From Cryobacterium sp. GrIS_2_6 (GTDB lineage Bacteria; Actinomycetota; Actinomycetes; Actinomycetales; Microbacteriaceae), in NCBI RefSeq assembly GCF_035984545.1, contig NZ_JAXCHP010000001.1:2480001-2544000 (forward strand): a stretch of DNA of 64,000 bases. Reading direction: 5' to 3'. The position numbers and the translations under genes are program-made. Positions 23,552 through 32,359 of the stretch are shown here, in pieces (positions within the stretch are counted from its first letter, which is position 1; each line of letters opens with the position of its first letter). The notes under the pieces were generated by a model. The model was not told the DNA's origin. It ran no database searches and worked only from the letters and a program-made list of their open reading frames with translations.

Positions 23552-24199
23552 TTAGGTTCGATCGTTTACTACATTGCCGGAGGTGATTGCGCGCATAATT
23601 GCGTCCTTATTCTCGGCATACTCAGCTCCAGTCATATTGTTGATCTGTGAAAGGGTGAATTTCGGATTACCTTGATTGCTAGAGTTGCCCGGGTTTGTTC
23701 CCGAGCCGACTGTGGTCTTCGTTTGATTGTTAAATAGATGAGGTTTCGCGTCGAATAGCGCTTTAACTGCTTCTTCTGCACCTGTGACAACTCCATCTTT
23801 GATTTCGACACCAGCTTTATCAGCTAGGGCGGCAATGTCATTGATGTCAAAAGCGCCTAACTTCGCAGCAAAGGCCTTGAGTTCAGCAGCAATAGTGCTC
23901 TTCTCAACGGATTTGATACGTGTCTCTGCTGCTTCTGCGAGTTCTTTCCACTTGCCTTGCTCTTTGAGAGAGTTTTCTTCGGCAGTAGCTTTGTCTTTGA
24001 TGAGTATTTCGGCTTGCTTCGCCTTGTCGTTCAGTTGCTTGAATCGATCACTTTTATAGATCTCAGCCCAAGCTTCTTTTGGTAGGTCCGCAATGTTAAA
24101 GCCTTTACCTTCCGCAGACTCTCCAGTCTGTACTCCTGTATCGACGGTAGTTTCGGTTGTTGTTACACCTGTTGAGGTGTCAGTAGCTTGTTCAGCCAT
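23552..24199 (-). CDS. Capsid scaffold protein
   Basis: A 215-residue acidic, helical protein upstream of the coat gene. A long coiled coil (residues 45-115; QLNDKAKQAEILIKDKATAE, KWKELAEAAETRIK) is flanked by disordered ends, and the C-terminus (KFTLSQINNMTGAEYAENKD) probably contacts the coat protein. Layout and position match DUF4355-type scaffolds of gram-positive siphoviruses. Confidence 0.82.
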   Translation of the reverse strand: MAEQATDTSTGVTTTETTVDTGVQTGESAEGKGFNIADLPKEAWAEIYKSDRFKQLNDKAKQAEILIKDKATAEENSLKEQGKWKELAEAAETRIKSVEKSTIAAELKAFAAKLGAFDINDIAALADKAGVEIKDGVVTGAEEAVKALFDAKPHLFNNQTKTTVGSGTNPGNSSNQGNPKFTLSQINNMTGAEYAENKDAIMRAITSGNVVNDRT

Positions 24200-24284
24200 A
24201 AATTGCCTTTCTTCGGCGTTTATCGTGACCGCTCACGTGATTAGATTGGCTCTATCCTTAATGTCTGCTATTCGATATATCTTG

Positions 24285-25160
24285 TCAAGACTCTGCTTCA
24301 GCCCAATAGCCGTTGGGGAAATCACTAGGAGATACCGGATCTAATGAATGCTGGCAATTGACGTGGAACAGTCCCCCACCTGCTGCATCGCTGACAGTAA
24401 AGAATCCCGGAGTAGTTCCGTCTACGCTTAGGATTGCGCCCTCCCACTCTCGACAGAGGTCACTAGCGCCATGTGAAGAGACCTGGACTAAGTCGTAGCC
24501 GGCCCCGCTCAGTGAGTTAGTCATTCCAGTGTTGCGAGCCTGGGTCAGCATCGTGCGACTGACCATCTCGGCATAGACACCGGGTGACCAGCGGCGGCCA
24601 GCACGATCCAGCAAGGCATACACGCCGTTCTCATCAAAGGCGCTAAGAATGCTCTTGCGGAGTGCCTTAGCGGTAGTTGACTCGTCAACACTGGCGATCT
24701 TTGAACGGATGCTTTCACGGAGGATCTGCCCGAGTGTCTTGTCAGCAGATCGAGCCATCTGCGTAATGGCATCACTGAGACGTATCTGGAGCTCTTGAGC
24801 AAGCGCCTGTGCAGCATCGCGATGTAATTGGTCGAGTACAACGCTTCCGGCGATGATGGCAGCGGCTGCGGCATCTGAGTGCTCATCCTCGAAGCTTTGA
24901 AGCTCTGCGATGGCGTCGGACTGTCCCTGGTTGTATGCCTCTTGAATTTGTCCTGCGCACCAATCAGAGATCCGAGAAGCCAGGTCATTGATGTGCTGCT
25001 GGATCATGGCACGTGCTACTGCAACGCTTGAGATCGTGACTAGTGTCTTGCCTGTCGTAAAGACGATGCCGTGCAGCTGGTCGGCACTCGCATTGAACAA
25101 GTCCCTCAGCTCAGAGATACTCGCATCATCAAGATCGACTCGTGTAGGAAATAGTCCCAT
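24285..25160 (-). CDS. Minor capsid protein (phage minor capsid 2 / MuF-related)
   Basis: A 291-residue protein after the portal gene. A helical N-terminal part is followed by a C-terminal domain with VSRTMLTQARNTGMTNSLSG, the motif LCREWEGAILSVDG and GGGLFHVNCQHSL, the C-x2-WEG ... H-x-NC-x-H signature of this group. These proteins sit inside the procapsid near the portal and may be ejected with the DNA. Confidence 0.85.
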   Translation of the reverse strand: MGLFPTRVDLDDASISELRDLFNASADQLHGIVFTTGKTLVTISSVAVARAMIQQHINDLASRISDWCAGQIQEAYNQGQSDAIAELQSFEDEHSDAAAAAIIAGSVVLDQLHRDAAQALAQELQIRLSDAITQMARSADKTLGQILRESIRSKIASVDESTTAKALRKSILSAFDENGVYALLDRAGRRWSPGVYAEMVSRTMLTQARNTGMTNSLSGAGYDLVQVSSHGASDLCREWEGAILSVDGTTPGFFTVSDAAGGGLFHVNCQHSLDPVSPSDFPNGYWAEAES

Positions 25161-25162
25161 CC

Positions 25163-26779
25163 CTAAACGCCCGCGTCAGGTGCCTTCTGAGTTACGGGAA
25201 CGCTGATACTCGTGGCAAACGGATCAGTCTTCTGCGGAGGTGCGATGGGTGCATTGCCTGGCATCGTTGGAACGCTTGGCTCTAGTTGCTTCTTCTCTGC
25301 ATAGATTTCTTGTATCTTCTGAACAGCCTGCTCATCGTCAACCTTGTCGATGTTCTTGATTGAGTCCTTGAGTGATTGGTTACCACTCGACAGTCGTAGC
25401 TCTTCCTCTTGCGCTTGTTCATAGCTATCAACAGGGATTGGATCAGCCCATTCGATGCTTGGAATCTCAGGATCACCTTCGAAGTGGACTCCGTTTGCTG
25501 GGATGTTATGCACTTTTGCTAGTAGTTCAGCAAGGTAGATAATTTCTTTCAGTGCATAGTCGTAGTAGCGCTGCTTACGATGAATCTTGGCAACGGTTCG
25601 CATCAATCGGTACTTCAGAGCACGGCCGCTCTCACTCTTTGAGCCACCGCCTTTACCACCTTGTTCGCCGAAGACACTTGGTGATGTCTCTGAGTACATG
25701 TAGAGGCTTTGTAATAACGTCTCAATCTCAGTAAAGCTAGCTTCGAGCTTTGCATCCCAGACGATGTATTCAGGCTTCTCGCCGTCTTGTGTCTTCTCAT
25801 AGACGCCTAGCTTTGATCGCTCGATCTCACCGTTCTCATCCATGACGCCCTCAGGGACAGCCAGGATTGGATCAGCGTGTTTGTCCAAGATGTTATCGAC
25901 CATTGATACACGGTTGTTGAGTGCATAGACCAGGCTCGTGATGTCTTGGTAGTCATCAATCCCGAAGTGTGTTGTGCCATCAGACCAGTTAGGAATGTGG
26001 ACAATCAGCAGTCGATCGACGCCTGTTGTCTCTACATCCATGAGGTTCGGATCACCTAGGACGCTCAGTGGCTCCTGACGCACGATCTTTGTTCCGTTCA
26101 TCAGGAACACTTCGTTTTCGATCTGACCTGGCGTGTGGATCTCTTTGCGAAGGTAGGTATTATCACCGATGTCGATACAAAAGGCTATTTCAATGCGTTG
26201 AGGATCAGCCGATACGTTCTGTGCATCTAGGTCTGGGAAATAGAAGTCCGGCATGATCTGCTCGATGATGACGCTGGTGTTGTCTGGGTCTCGGAGCGTT
26301 CCCACACGAAGCTTGAAGAGAGCGTCGCCCTTGTAGCTGTTGGTCAGTGCGCTCTCGTAAAGCTGGATATCAAGACGGTTCTCGAATATAAGGTTTTCGA
26401 CCCACTCTTGGTTTGGGTTTGGTTTGGGTATCTCCAGTTTGAACACGTCATCAGCTGCTGAAGCATTGGAGTTTGGATTCACTGCATCGTCATTGTCCTT
26501 GTTATAAGGGTTAGCCTTGTCGATTAAAGGCAGGCGAACGATCGGCGGTTCTGAGAATAAGAAGTCCGCACTGACTTTGCTTAGAAGCCCTGTGAAGTTG
26601 TTGACGATGTAGCGCAATTGCGCATAGGCACGGTTGAAGTCTTTGCTCTCCACTTTGATAGAGAAAGCCTTGAAATGATCACCTGCAAAGAGCTGTTGAT
26701 TAGTCTTGTACCTATTAAGACGATTGACACTGTTTTTGTAAGGAAATTGGTTATAGTCATCGTTTATTTTATTCGTCAT
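25163..26779 (-). CDS. Portal protein
   Basis: A 538-residue portal, the dodecameric ring for DNA passage and the site of terminase docking. Typical elements: LRYIVNNFTGLLSKVSADFL near residues 55-75, EALTNSYKGDALFKL-like region (about 145-160), a central stem with DYQDITSLVYALNNRVSMVD and the region SETSPSVFGEQGGKGGGSKS near 370. The disordered C-terminus contains Pro- and Gln-rich sequence. It lies 11 bp downstream of terL. Confidence 0.9.
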   Translation of the reverse strand: MTNKINDDYNQFPYKNSVNRLNRYKTNQQLFAGDHFKAFSIKVESKDFNRAYAQLRYIVNNFTGLLSKVSADFLFSEPPIVRLPLIDKANPYNKDNDDAVNPNSNASAADDVFKLEIPKPNPNQEWVENLIFENRLDIQLYESALTNSYKGDALFKLRVGTLRDPDNTSVIIEQIMPDFYFPDLDAQNVSADPQRIEIAFCIDIGDNTYLRKEIHTPGQIENEVFLMNGTKIVRQEPLSVLGDPNLMDVETTGVDRLLIVHIPNWSDGTTHFGIDDYQDITSLVYALNNRVSMVDNILDKHADPILAVPEGVMDENGEIERSKLGVYEKTQDGEKPEYIVWDAKLEASFTEIETLLQSLYMYSETSPSVFGEQGGKGGGSKSESGRALKYRLMRTVAKIHRKQRYYDYALKEIIYLAELLAKVHNIPANGVHFEGDPEIPSIEWADPIPVDSYEQAQEEELRLSSGNQSLKDSIKNIDKVDDEQAVQKIQEIYAEKKQLEPSVPTMPGNAPIAPPQKTDPFATSISVPVTQKAPDAGV

Positions 26780-26790
26780 GCTATTCTTAC

Positions 26791-28353
26791 TTAAAAGCCT
26801 TTTGGCTTGTTTGTAAATACCCTACGGCGAGATTGCAAAACGAGTTCTTCAGCGGCTCCGAGGTAGGCATCAAACATGTCGTCGTGTTCGCCTTGAGGGA
26901 ATTGCACTATCTCTTCAACAAACGCACTGGCAAGCGGGTGATCTTCACGCAGGTGAACGTAGCCAGCTTGGAACATGCCAGCCTGCATCGATGCACGTCG
27001 CACCTTGTCACGGTCTGGCTTCCATTTGACGATTGGCATGTTGATACCGTTGCGCTGCGCGATGTTGCGAGTCAGTGCATAGAGCCCTGCTTGATACGCA
27101 ACGGCTTCAATCTTTAGTCGGTCATGTCGCCAGGTTTGGAACTGGTCGCCGATCATGTTGGCTTGCTTCTCTGGGTCTGACTCTCGTAGCCGTACGTAGT
27201 CGAGAATGACCACATGATTACGCGGATGTCCTTCACAGAATGGACAAGCCTTTGTAATACCGATCGTTATCATCGCCCACCAGTCGGCAGTTGTCTTTTC
27301 GCTGATTGCTGGGTCAATGTGCCCGACAATCTTCGAAAAATGTGCCCTTAGCCATTCGTCTCGTGCGTTCTGAAGCGTCTTAGCTTTGATAACGCTCTGA
27401 TACTCACTGATCGACTTCATGAAGCTGTAGCGGCTTTGTAGCCATTCAGGGCGGATGATCTGATCCTGGTCACTGATTGGATCGTTCTGGATCTCGCGGC
27501 TGAACTCAACAACGCCGAGATACATCGGATGCTCTGGGTCATCACGCATGCCCTGTAGATATTCAAGACTGAAACGCTCAGGCCACAGGCTCTCCCCTTC
27601 ACTGGTGATGCCTTGATACTTGTGCGTCTTCCACCCGCTAAACACACCCTTCTTAGCGATGATGTGGCTCAGTAGGCTCTCACGGTGCAAGATCGTGCCA
27701 ATGATGATGATCTTTGAGATGTCCTTAGCCATTGCGGGCATCAGGGCACGCATGAACCAGTTGTAAAGCTTCTCTCGGCGCTCCGGACTGGCAACCAGCT
27801 CATCGTTCTCCAGGTCATCGAGGATCGCTAGGTCAGGACGGTACTGCTTGTAGCGCAGACCACGAACCTTCATGCCAGCGCCACGTGGCAGGACTCGCAC
27901 AAGCTCACGGCCGTTCTCTCCGTAGGCATTGATCGTCAGGCCTTCACTCGACCACTCACGGCCTTTTACATCGCCGTAGATCCACAGCAACACTTCATTG
28001 CTTTCAAGCTCGCTCTTGAGTCCGTCGATCATCATCACGGCCTGCGTGTACGTGTCTGATATCAACATGGCAAAGTGTGACCGTGCGTAGAGCAAGCGAT
28101 GCGCCAGGTAGATCGTGTCTGTCACCGTCGTCTTTGAGAAGCCACGTGGCGCTGCGATACCTACGTTGCCATCGTCTTCGAAGTAGTCGAAAAGTTCAGA
28201 GTGGAAGCCAGCGAGCTTTGTTGGCACGTAACTAGAAAACAGTTCTGCGAACTCTTCAATGTGCGCTGGATCGCGGTAATAGGTTCGGTAAACGAGTTTG
28301 GCCTGATCCTCACCGAGCTGTTGGATTAACTCACTCGGGTTCGGTAACGCCAT
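26791..28353 (-). CDS. terL: Terminase large subunit
   Basis: A 520-residue packaging motor. Walker A is APRGFSKTT (68-76), Walker B with the catalytic acid is LAILDDLEND (175-184), and the coupling motif IIIIGTILH follows. The C-terminal nuclease domain carries acidic residues in GHIDPAISEKTTADWW and near the end in FPQGEHDDMFDAYLGA. I chose the ATG at 28353 because GAGGG precedes it by 7 nt. An upstream ATG at 28407 lies deep in terS and adds a basic stretch that is not typical. Confidence 0.93.
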   Translation of the reverse strand: MALPNPSELIQQLGEDQAKLVYRTYYRDPAHIEEFAELFSSYVPTKLAGFHSELFDYFEDDGNVGIAAPRGFSKTTVTDTIYLAHRLLYARSHFAMLISDTYTQAVMMIDGLKSELESNEVLLWIYGDVKGREWSSEGLTINAYGENGRELVRVLPRGAGMKVRGLRYKQYRPDLAILDDLENDELVASPERREKLYNWFMRALMPAMAKDISKIIIIGTILHRESLLSHIIAKKGVFSGWKTHKYQGITSEGESLWPERFSLEYLQGMRDDPEHPMYLGVVEFSREIQNDPISDQDQIIRPEWLQSRYSFMKSISEYQSVIKAKTLQNARDEWLRAHFSKIVGHIDPAISEKTTADWWAMITIGITKACPFCEGHPRNHVVILDYVRLRESDPEKQANMIGDQFQTWRHDRLKIEAVAYQAGLYALTRNIAQRNGINMPIVKWKPDRDKVRRASMQAGMFQAGYVHLREDHPLASAFVEEIVQFPQGEHDDMFDAYLGAAEELVLQSRRRVFTNKPKGF

Positions 28354-28828
28354 GGTCAGCCCTCGACGCTTTAGACAAGACAGCAAGCGCTTCTGGGGAT
28401 AATTCATTGGTGCTAGTCACGTTGGCATCAAGCGTCTGCTTGCTTTCGTCAACGTAGGCAAAGTTGTTCTTAGCGAGGAAGATACCGCCTTGTGGAGTGC
28501 GTGATTCCATGATGCGTGTCTCTAAGTCGTCTTGAACTTTGGCACGTGCCCGCGCGATAGTGGGGAAATACTCGTCCCGCTTGCTGTAGTTGACTATGGT
28601 CTTTCGATCAATATCGAGGAAGTAAGCCAGTCCAGCCATCGTGTACGGCGCAGGGTTGTTGTATGTAACCTCGTCCATCGTCTTATCGCTGTAGAACGTC
28701 TTGATCCTGTTGTCACAGTACGCAAAGTATTCATCAATCTTCGCTTGCAACTCTTTATCGCTCTTGAAAGCTAGAGGCCTTCCGATGAATGCCTGTTGTG
28801 ATGGTTTACCGTTCTTAGGAGCAACCAC
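28331..28828 (-). CDS. terS: Terminase small subunit
   Basis: A 165-residue DNA-recognition subunit. After GRPLAFKSDKELQAKIDEYF comes a HTH-like segment PYTMAGLAYFLDIDRKTIVNY (residues 60-80), then a helical oligomerisation part (PTIARARAKVQDDLETRIME) and a hydrophilic C-terminal tail. It overlaps the terL start by 23 bp. The packaging site probably lies in or near this gene. Confidence 0.85.
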   Translation of the reverse strand: MVAPKNGKPSQQAFIGRPLAFKSDKELQAKIDEYFAYCDNRIKTFYSDKTMDEVTYNNPAPYTMAGLAYFLDIDRKTIVNYSKRDEYFPTIARARAKVQDDLETRIMESRTPQGGIFLAKNNFAYVDESKQTLDANVTSTNELSPEALAVLSKASRADHGVTEPE

Positions 28829-29031
28829 TACAGCTTTGCTCCGTTAGCTCTTACGTCCGCATGAATCGCATTGAGCTTATCCATCTTCTGGCTATGGTGC
28901 TTCTTCATGCGGTTGAGAATAAAAAATAGCGAAGGTGTCGCCCATATAGCTGAGGCAATCAAGTTAGACCAAACGCTACCGATGGGCCATGAGAAGAAGA
29001 GAGTTATTATGTCTTGCATATCTGTATACAT
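28828..29031 (-). CDS. Small membrane protein upstream of terS
   Basis: A 67-residue protein (start at 29031 or 29019) with one or two hydrophobic stretches (IITLFFSWPIGSVWSNLIAS, IWATPSLFFIL) and a basic, hydrophilic C-terminus (KKHHSQKMDKLNAIHADVR). It shares its last base with the terS start, so it opens the late operon. Holin-like topology is possible, but its position speaks against a lysis role. No family was recognised. Confidence 0.6.
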   Translation of the reverse strand: MYTDMQDIITLFFSWPIGSVWSNLIASAIWATPSLFFILNRMKKHHSQKMDKLNAIHADVRANGAKL

Positions 29032-29131
29032 TTATGCACAAAAGTTCTCACTTGGAAAGAGCATCTGTCATGACCGGCCAATATCAGAAGAGCGTGTTCG
29101 CCCTACACGAATGACGTGCCATCATTGAGTC

Positions 29132-29695
29132 ATGAAAGACAACGCGACTCAAACCCCTTTGTTCGTCGACTCGGTGCTAGATCAAAAACAAGCCCTCGAG
29201 GATTACCGCACAATGTACGCGAAACTTGGCGAATTGGAATTGCTAAACCTCAAGAATCCGAGTCCGCAAATACTCGAACAGATGGAGAGAGTGAGCCATC
29301 ACCTCAATAAACTCAGTAAAAGAATGGGACAGGGATCAAAAAAGCCATGGAGATGGCCAGATGATCGGCCAAAGTCACAGTCGTTCATGGCTATCGTATC
29401 TGCCAACGTTGTATCGGGAATAATCCTTTCTGTAGTCCTCTATGTTGCAGCGGCGTTCTTTGGATACATAAAAACGCCAGCAGGTTTGCATATCTACTTG
29501 ATAGCAATTGGAATCTTAACCGGAATTTCTGGTATATTTTCACTACAATACTATCTCAACCTAATTAGACACAAAACTCATTACCCATGGGTAATGAGCC
29601 ATATGAAACTAATTATTGCTTTATGGATAATTGCTATAGCTGCCTTCATTGTGTCAATCGGCTCACTTGCTGTGCAGATCATACGTGGTTATTAA
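29132..29695 (+). CDS. Hypothetical membrane protein, lone rightward gene
   Basis: A 187-residue protein. The N-terminal 80 residues are hydrophilic and helical (DQKQALEDYRTMYAKLGELE, QMERVSHHLNKLSKRMG); the rest has about three transmembrane helices (FMAIVSANVVSGIILSVVLY, IYLIAIGILTGISGIFSL, LIIALWIIAIAAFIVSIGSL). It is read opposite to the genes on either side and begins without a clear ribosome binding site. This fits a lysogenically expressed accessory gene, for example superinfection exclusion, but the role is inferred only from context. Confidence 0.65.
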   Translation: MKDNATQTPLFVDSVLDQKQALEDYRTMYAKLGELELLNLKNPSPQILEQMERVSHHLNKLSKRMGQGSKKPWRWPDDRPKSQSFMAIVSANVVSGIILSVVLYVAAAFFGYIKTPAGLHIYLIAIGILTGISGIFSLQYYLNLIRHKTHYPWVMSHMKLIIALWIIAIAAFIVSIGSLAVQIIRGY

Positions 29696-30050
29696 CTACA
29701 TTAGGCGACGCAGCCTCAAGTAGTTCAGGTGACTCGTAGATGTTGCCAATGACTTCACAGTCAAAATCTCCAAGTGTCATATTTTTATTAGTTCGAAAAG
29801 CACCTAATGTAAACGTAACTGGAAATTGTTCACCCAAACGATTTTCAAGTATATCCCCCTCGTATATCTCCATACCGTTCTTATCTTTGAGTCCGGTGTA
29901 TTGCATTAATTCGGTACGTTCATGATCCATGTCGCCAAGATCAACGTAATGAGTATAACTGAAACCGATCTGCCCTACTCCGACGTACATCTGGTCAAGC
30001 AGTCGCATCGTCTCTCCGTCCCAAGCTCGAAACTTGATCTCCCTATTCAT
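29679..30050 (-). CDS. YopX-family protein
   Basis: A 123-residue protein with the family opening MNREIKFRAWDGETMRLLDQ and the central signature LMQYTGLKDKNGMEIYEGDIL, followed by a C-terminal segment (CEVIGNIYESPELLE). YopX proteins are widespread in phages and prophages of gram-positive bacteria; the function is unknown. Its 3' end overlaps that of the rightward membrane protein gene. Confidence 0.9.
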   Translation of the reverse strand: MNREIKFRAWDGETMRLLDQMYVGVGQIGFSYTHYVDLGDMDHERTELMQYTGLKDKNGMEIYEGDILENRLGEQFPVTFTLGAFRTNKNMTLGDFDCEVIGNIYESPELLEAASPNVVNNHV

Positions 30051-30225
30051 CGCTTGGCTCCGTTGGGTTGCCCCACCACTTACTCATCTGGCCACGTCGT
30101 AACAAGTACCGATCTATAGCCTTAGACATGTCGAGTACCTCTTCGGCGACTAAGATCGCCAACAACTCGATGTAAAGCGCCTGGTCTATCGGCATTCCCT
30201 TTTTCATGTCCGGAAGGACATCCAC
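30043..30225 (-). CDS. Small hypothetical protein
   Basis: A 60-residue protein (MDVLPDMKKGMPIDQALYIE, then two helices and a basic end RYLLRRGQMSKWWGNPTE). It overlaps the YopX gene by 8 bp and shares its start base with the upstream stop, which supports a real coding unit. No family was recognised. Confidence 0.6.
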   Translation of the reverse strand: MDVLPDMKKGMPIDQALYIELLAILVAEEVLDMSKAIDRYLLRRGQMSKWWGNPTEPSDE

Positions 30226-30749
30226 TAGAAGTCACCCCCGCTTACCCACGCATCGTGAGCTGCTGACCATGAGCCATAGGTGATTGAGACGTAGTGATCT
30301 ACCCGCTGAAGATTCCAGAACAATCCTTCTGATGCGTTACGGGTTGCGTACTTCCAAAGAGCAGGACCAACAGTGCGCCAACCGTGATCGCCTAGAACCA
30401 TGTCGGTTACATAGCCATAGTCAGCCTGGGCAATCCCCGCTGCGCTCATCTCAGCTGCAAATGGGATAGCCGGCTGCACGGTAGCTGCTGGGGCTACAGC
30501 TGCAACAGGCGCCGGTGCTGGTGTCGCGGTATCAACTGCGGGGGCTGCCGGAGCTTGAACGGCTTCAACCGCTACAGGCTTAGTGGGTACGGTACTGGGC
30601 TCAGTAAGAGCAGACGCAGTACTGGTGCTTGCTGGTTCGGCGGCAATCGTGTGAATGACAAAGCCGAATGTGAAAATAATTCCAATCACAATAGCTAGTG
30701 CCAGTGTGAGGAAGATGATTATTAGTTTGAGATTTGATTTCCGTTGCAC
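30225..30749 (-). CDS. Membrane-anchored protein with Pro/Ala-rich linker
   Basis: A 174-residue protein starting at GTG (30749), with AAGGA 9 nt upstream. An N-terminal helix (LIIIFLTLALAIVIGIIFTF) is an anchor or signal, followed by a Pro/Ala/Thr/Val-rich linker (residues 38-95) and a folded C-terminal domain (ADYGYVTDMVLGDHGWRTVG, then YATRNASEGLFWNLQRVDHY). The outer domain faintly resembles muralytic or resuscitation-type modules, but no catalytic set is evident. It is a possible lysogenic surface protein. Confidence 0.6.
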   Translation of the reverse strand: MQRKSNLKLIIIFLTLALAIVIGIIFTFGFVIHTIAAEPASTSTASALTEPSTVPTKPVAVEAVQAPAAPAVDTATPAPAPVAAVAPAATVQPAIPFAAEMSAAGIAQADYGYVTDMVLGDHGWRTVGPALWKYATRNASEGLFWNLQRVDHYVSITYGSWSAAHDAWVSGGDF

Positions 30750-30820
30750 ATTGATGTTCCTTGTTTAGTTATGCCACGTACTATGCGCTCACCCGATTGA
30801 AAAGTCAAGACATTTCGCAA

Positions 30821-31306
30821 CTAAACAGTGCCGTCAATAGTCGCCTGGTCAGCCTTCTGATTGATCTGGTCTTGCCAGTACTCCGGCCTAGGGATCATTG
30901 TGATCTTTGCCTGAACCGATCCACCGTTTGTTTCAATGCTGATAGTGCCGTAGTTCAAGACCTGGCCGAAGATGCCGCCTTTGGCAGCCGTAGAGCGCGA
31001 GACACGCACCCACTCGAACTTCTCGTCTTTGCTAACGAATAACGTAAACCAGTTCTTGATGACAATGCCGTCAGAGTTGAGTTCTATGTAACTAAGGCTA
31101 TAGACCCATGTTTGGATGATGGCGATGGTAACTATGGATAGCACGGCAACTACGGCGATCCAGAAGACGAGTAGAGGGTCAACAGTGCCGCTTTGAATAA
31201 GCGAGAGCATACCGACGTAGACAAGCCCGAGAGTCGATGCAGCGGCTACCGCAATAATTACGTAGCCAAACCAGTGCTTGAAGACTCGTGCGGGTAGAGG
31301 GATCAT
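30821..31306 (-). CDS. PH-domain membrane protein
   Basis: A 161-residue protein with two N-terminal helices (YVIIAVAAASTLGLVYVGML, LLVFWIAVVAVLSIVTIAII) and a C-terminal bacterial PH-like domain: YIELNSDGIVIKNWF, KFEWVRVSRSTAAKGGIFGQ, VLNYGTISIETNGG. This is the plan of YdbS/YdbT-like proteins. A phage copy is unusual; membrane surveillance or exclusion is conceivable but not shown. Confidence 0.7.
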   Translation of the reverse strand: MIPLPARVFKHWFGYVIIAVAAASTLGLVYVGMLSLIQSGTVDPLLVFWIAVVAVLSIVTIAIIQTWVYSLSYIELNSDGIVIKNWFTLFVSKDEKFEWVRVSRSTAAKGGIFGQVLNYGTISIETNGGSVQAKITMIPRPEYWQDQINQKADQATIDGTV

Positions 31307-31343
31307 GCCCTAAATATGCGCAATTACGTTCTAGGCGTCAAGA

Positions 31344-31667
31344 CTAGTAAGCGCGGTGAGGATAGCCCTGAAGCCTCATGAACTGCCCTCTGTCCATCGT
31401 CAGCATCGACGTCACTACCTCCATGCCGTCCACTTCAGACCGCACAGCGACTCCAAGTTCACCCGTGTAGTAATCAACGAAATTGCCGATCCTGGTGGTG
31501 ATGTGTTCGGTGTACTTGACCGTTCCACTCTTCCAGGTACCAGGCCAACCTTGTTCCGGAGTCTCACCAGCAGACCACTCAAGCAACGTCGCATCATCGT
31601 AGAACCGGATGATGAACTTGTTGCCGGCCGATGTCTCCTTGTTGTACTCACCCAGTATCTTTGCCAT
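31344..31667 (-). CDS. Hypothetical protein, possibly leaderless
   Basis: 107 residues when read from the ATG at 31667 (MAKILGEYNKETSAGNKFII). The composition is beta-rich with several aromatic residues, and the C-terminus ends LQGYPHRAY. I see no known domain. Upstream is a possible promoter (TTGTTT, 16 bp, TAGGGT) that ends only 6 bp before the ATG, so the mRNA may have almost no leader. A 14-bp palindrome lies 34 bp upstream of the start. Confidence 0.6.
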   Translation of the reverse strand: MAKILGEYNKETSAGNKFIIRFYDDATLLEWSAGETPEQGWPGTWKSGTVKYTEHITTRIGNFVDYYTGELGVAVRSEVDGMEVVTSMLTMDRGQFMRLQGYPHRAY

Positions 31668-31700
31668 GCACAAACCCTAGACCTTACTCAGTTCCAAACA

Positions 31701-31714
31701 ACACGAATTCGTGT
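31701..31714. promoter_or_regulatory. Perfect 14-bp palindrome, possible operator
   Basis: ACACGAATTCGTGT is a perfect palindrome upstream of the gene starting at 31667 and at the left edge of the noncoding region. It shares the centre CGAATTCG with the 24-bp palindrome at 42011-42034. Confidence 0.5.
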
Positions 31715-31760
31715 ACATTGACCCAAACCAAATAAGAACCCTTGACCGCGGTATTAGCGC

Positions 31761-31840
31761 GGGGAGTTGATATTCAAGCATTCCCTGAGTGAGGTGCAGC
31801 AGTTCGGTTGGATCAGGGTTAGCTTGATTACTAACTCCCC
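31761..31840 (+). ncRNA. Extended 80-nt imperfect hairpin (part of the structured region)
   Basis: Arms GGGGAGTT / AACTCCCC (8 bp), TCAAGC / GCTTGA (6 bp) and CCCTGA / TCAGGG (6 bp) stack in order, separated by symmetric internal loops of 5x5 and 3x3 nt, with a 24-nt terminal loop. The two 28-nt arms agree at 22 positions. It has neither the stem lengths nor the loops of a tRNA. Confidence 0.6.
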
Positions 31841-31887
31841 CCTTACTGAGCCATATCGTTGCTGGCAACAAAATGGAACCAATAGGT

Positions 31888-32002
31888 ATTGAAGGTATGT
31901 GGCTGCCGCTGCTAACTTATGGTCTTACAACCTTCCCGCTGGTATGAGTCAGTTGCTTTGCGAGTTTATAAGCTGTACCAGCTGCGGCCATCTACCTTCA
32001 AT
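31888..32002 (+). ncRNA. Extended 115-nt imperfect hairpin (part of the structured region)
   Basis: ATTGAAGGTA (31888-31897) pairs perfectly with TACCTTCAAT (31993-32002), and pairing continues inward with few mismatches through about 31914/31976. An alternative inner helix GCTGGTA / TACCAGC (31938-31944 / 31976-31982) competes with the inner part, so two conformations are possible. Confidence 0.55.
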
Positions 32003-32021
32003 CGTTATACAGTCACATGGT

Positions 32022-32141
32022 GCTAGTAGCAAGGCGGAGCCTTTAAGGTGACAATGTAAACAGATTCCGCTTTAGCCTCACTTCTTGCCCTTTAATCGGT
32101 ACTCTCACTACTAGCTGACTACACAACTTAAAACCGCCTTG
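32022..32141 (+). ncRNA. Possible pseudoknot in the structured region
   Basis: GCTAGTAG (32022-32029) can pair with CTACTAGC (32108-32115), and the directly adjoining CAAGGCGG (32030-32037) with CCGCCTTG (32134-32141). The order A-B-A'-B' is that of a pseudoknot with two 8-bp helices. If only one helix forms at a time it would be a switch. Confidence 0.4.
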
Positions 32142-32359
32142 ATGCGACCATCTCAGATCGTAGGCTCGTCATGTAGCCATGCGACTGTATAACTTGATCC
32201 AAATTGTGAAGGTACAGTTCATCAGTACAAAGCAGACTTTACGAAGTCTAAAACGTTTAGCTAGATATTCAGTCATTTGTTTATACCCGCATCCTGACCT
32301 ACCTAGTCGAAAGCTCCCCACGGGTGTTGCATAAGATTTCAAAACTGTTAAAATAGAAC

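Noticed and set aside
31761..31840. tRNA-like appearance of the 80-nt hairpin
   Set aside because: The stems stack in one line, the acceptor-like stem is 8 bp and no T-loop or anticodon stem with the right spacing can be drawn.
31677..31871. 64-codon minus-strand frame over the first hairpin
   Set aside because: The frame coincides with the imperfect inverted repeat of the structured region and would run through the likely promoter and palindrome of the gene starting at 31667.
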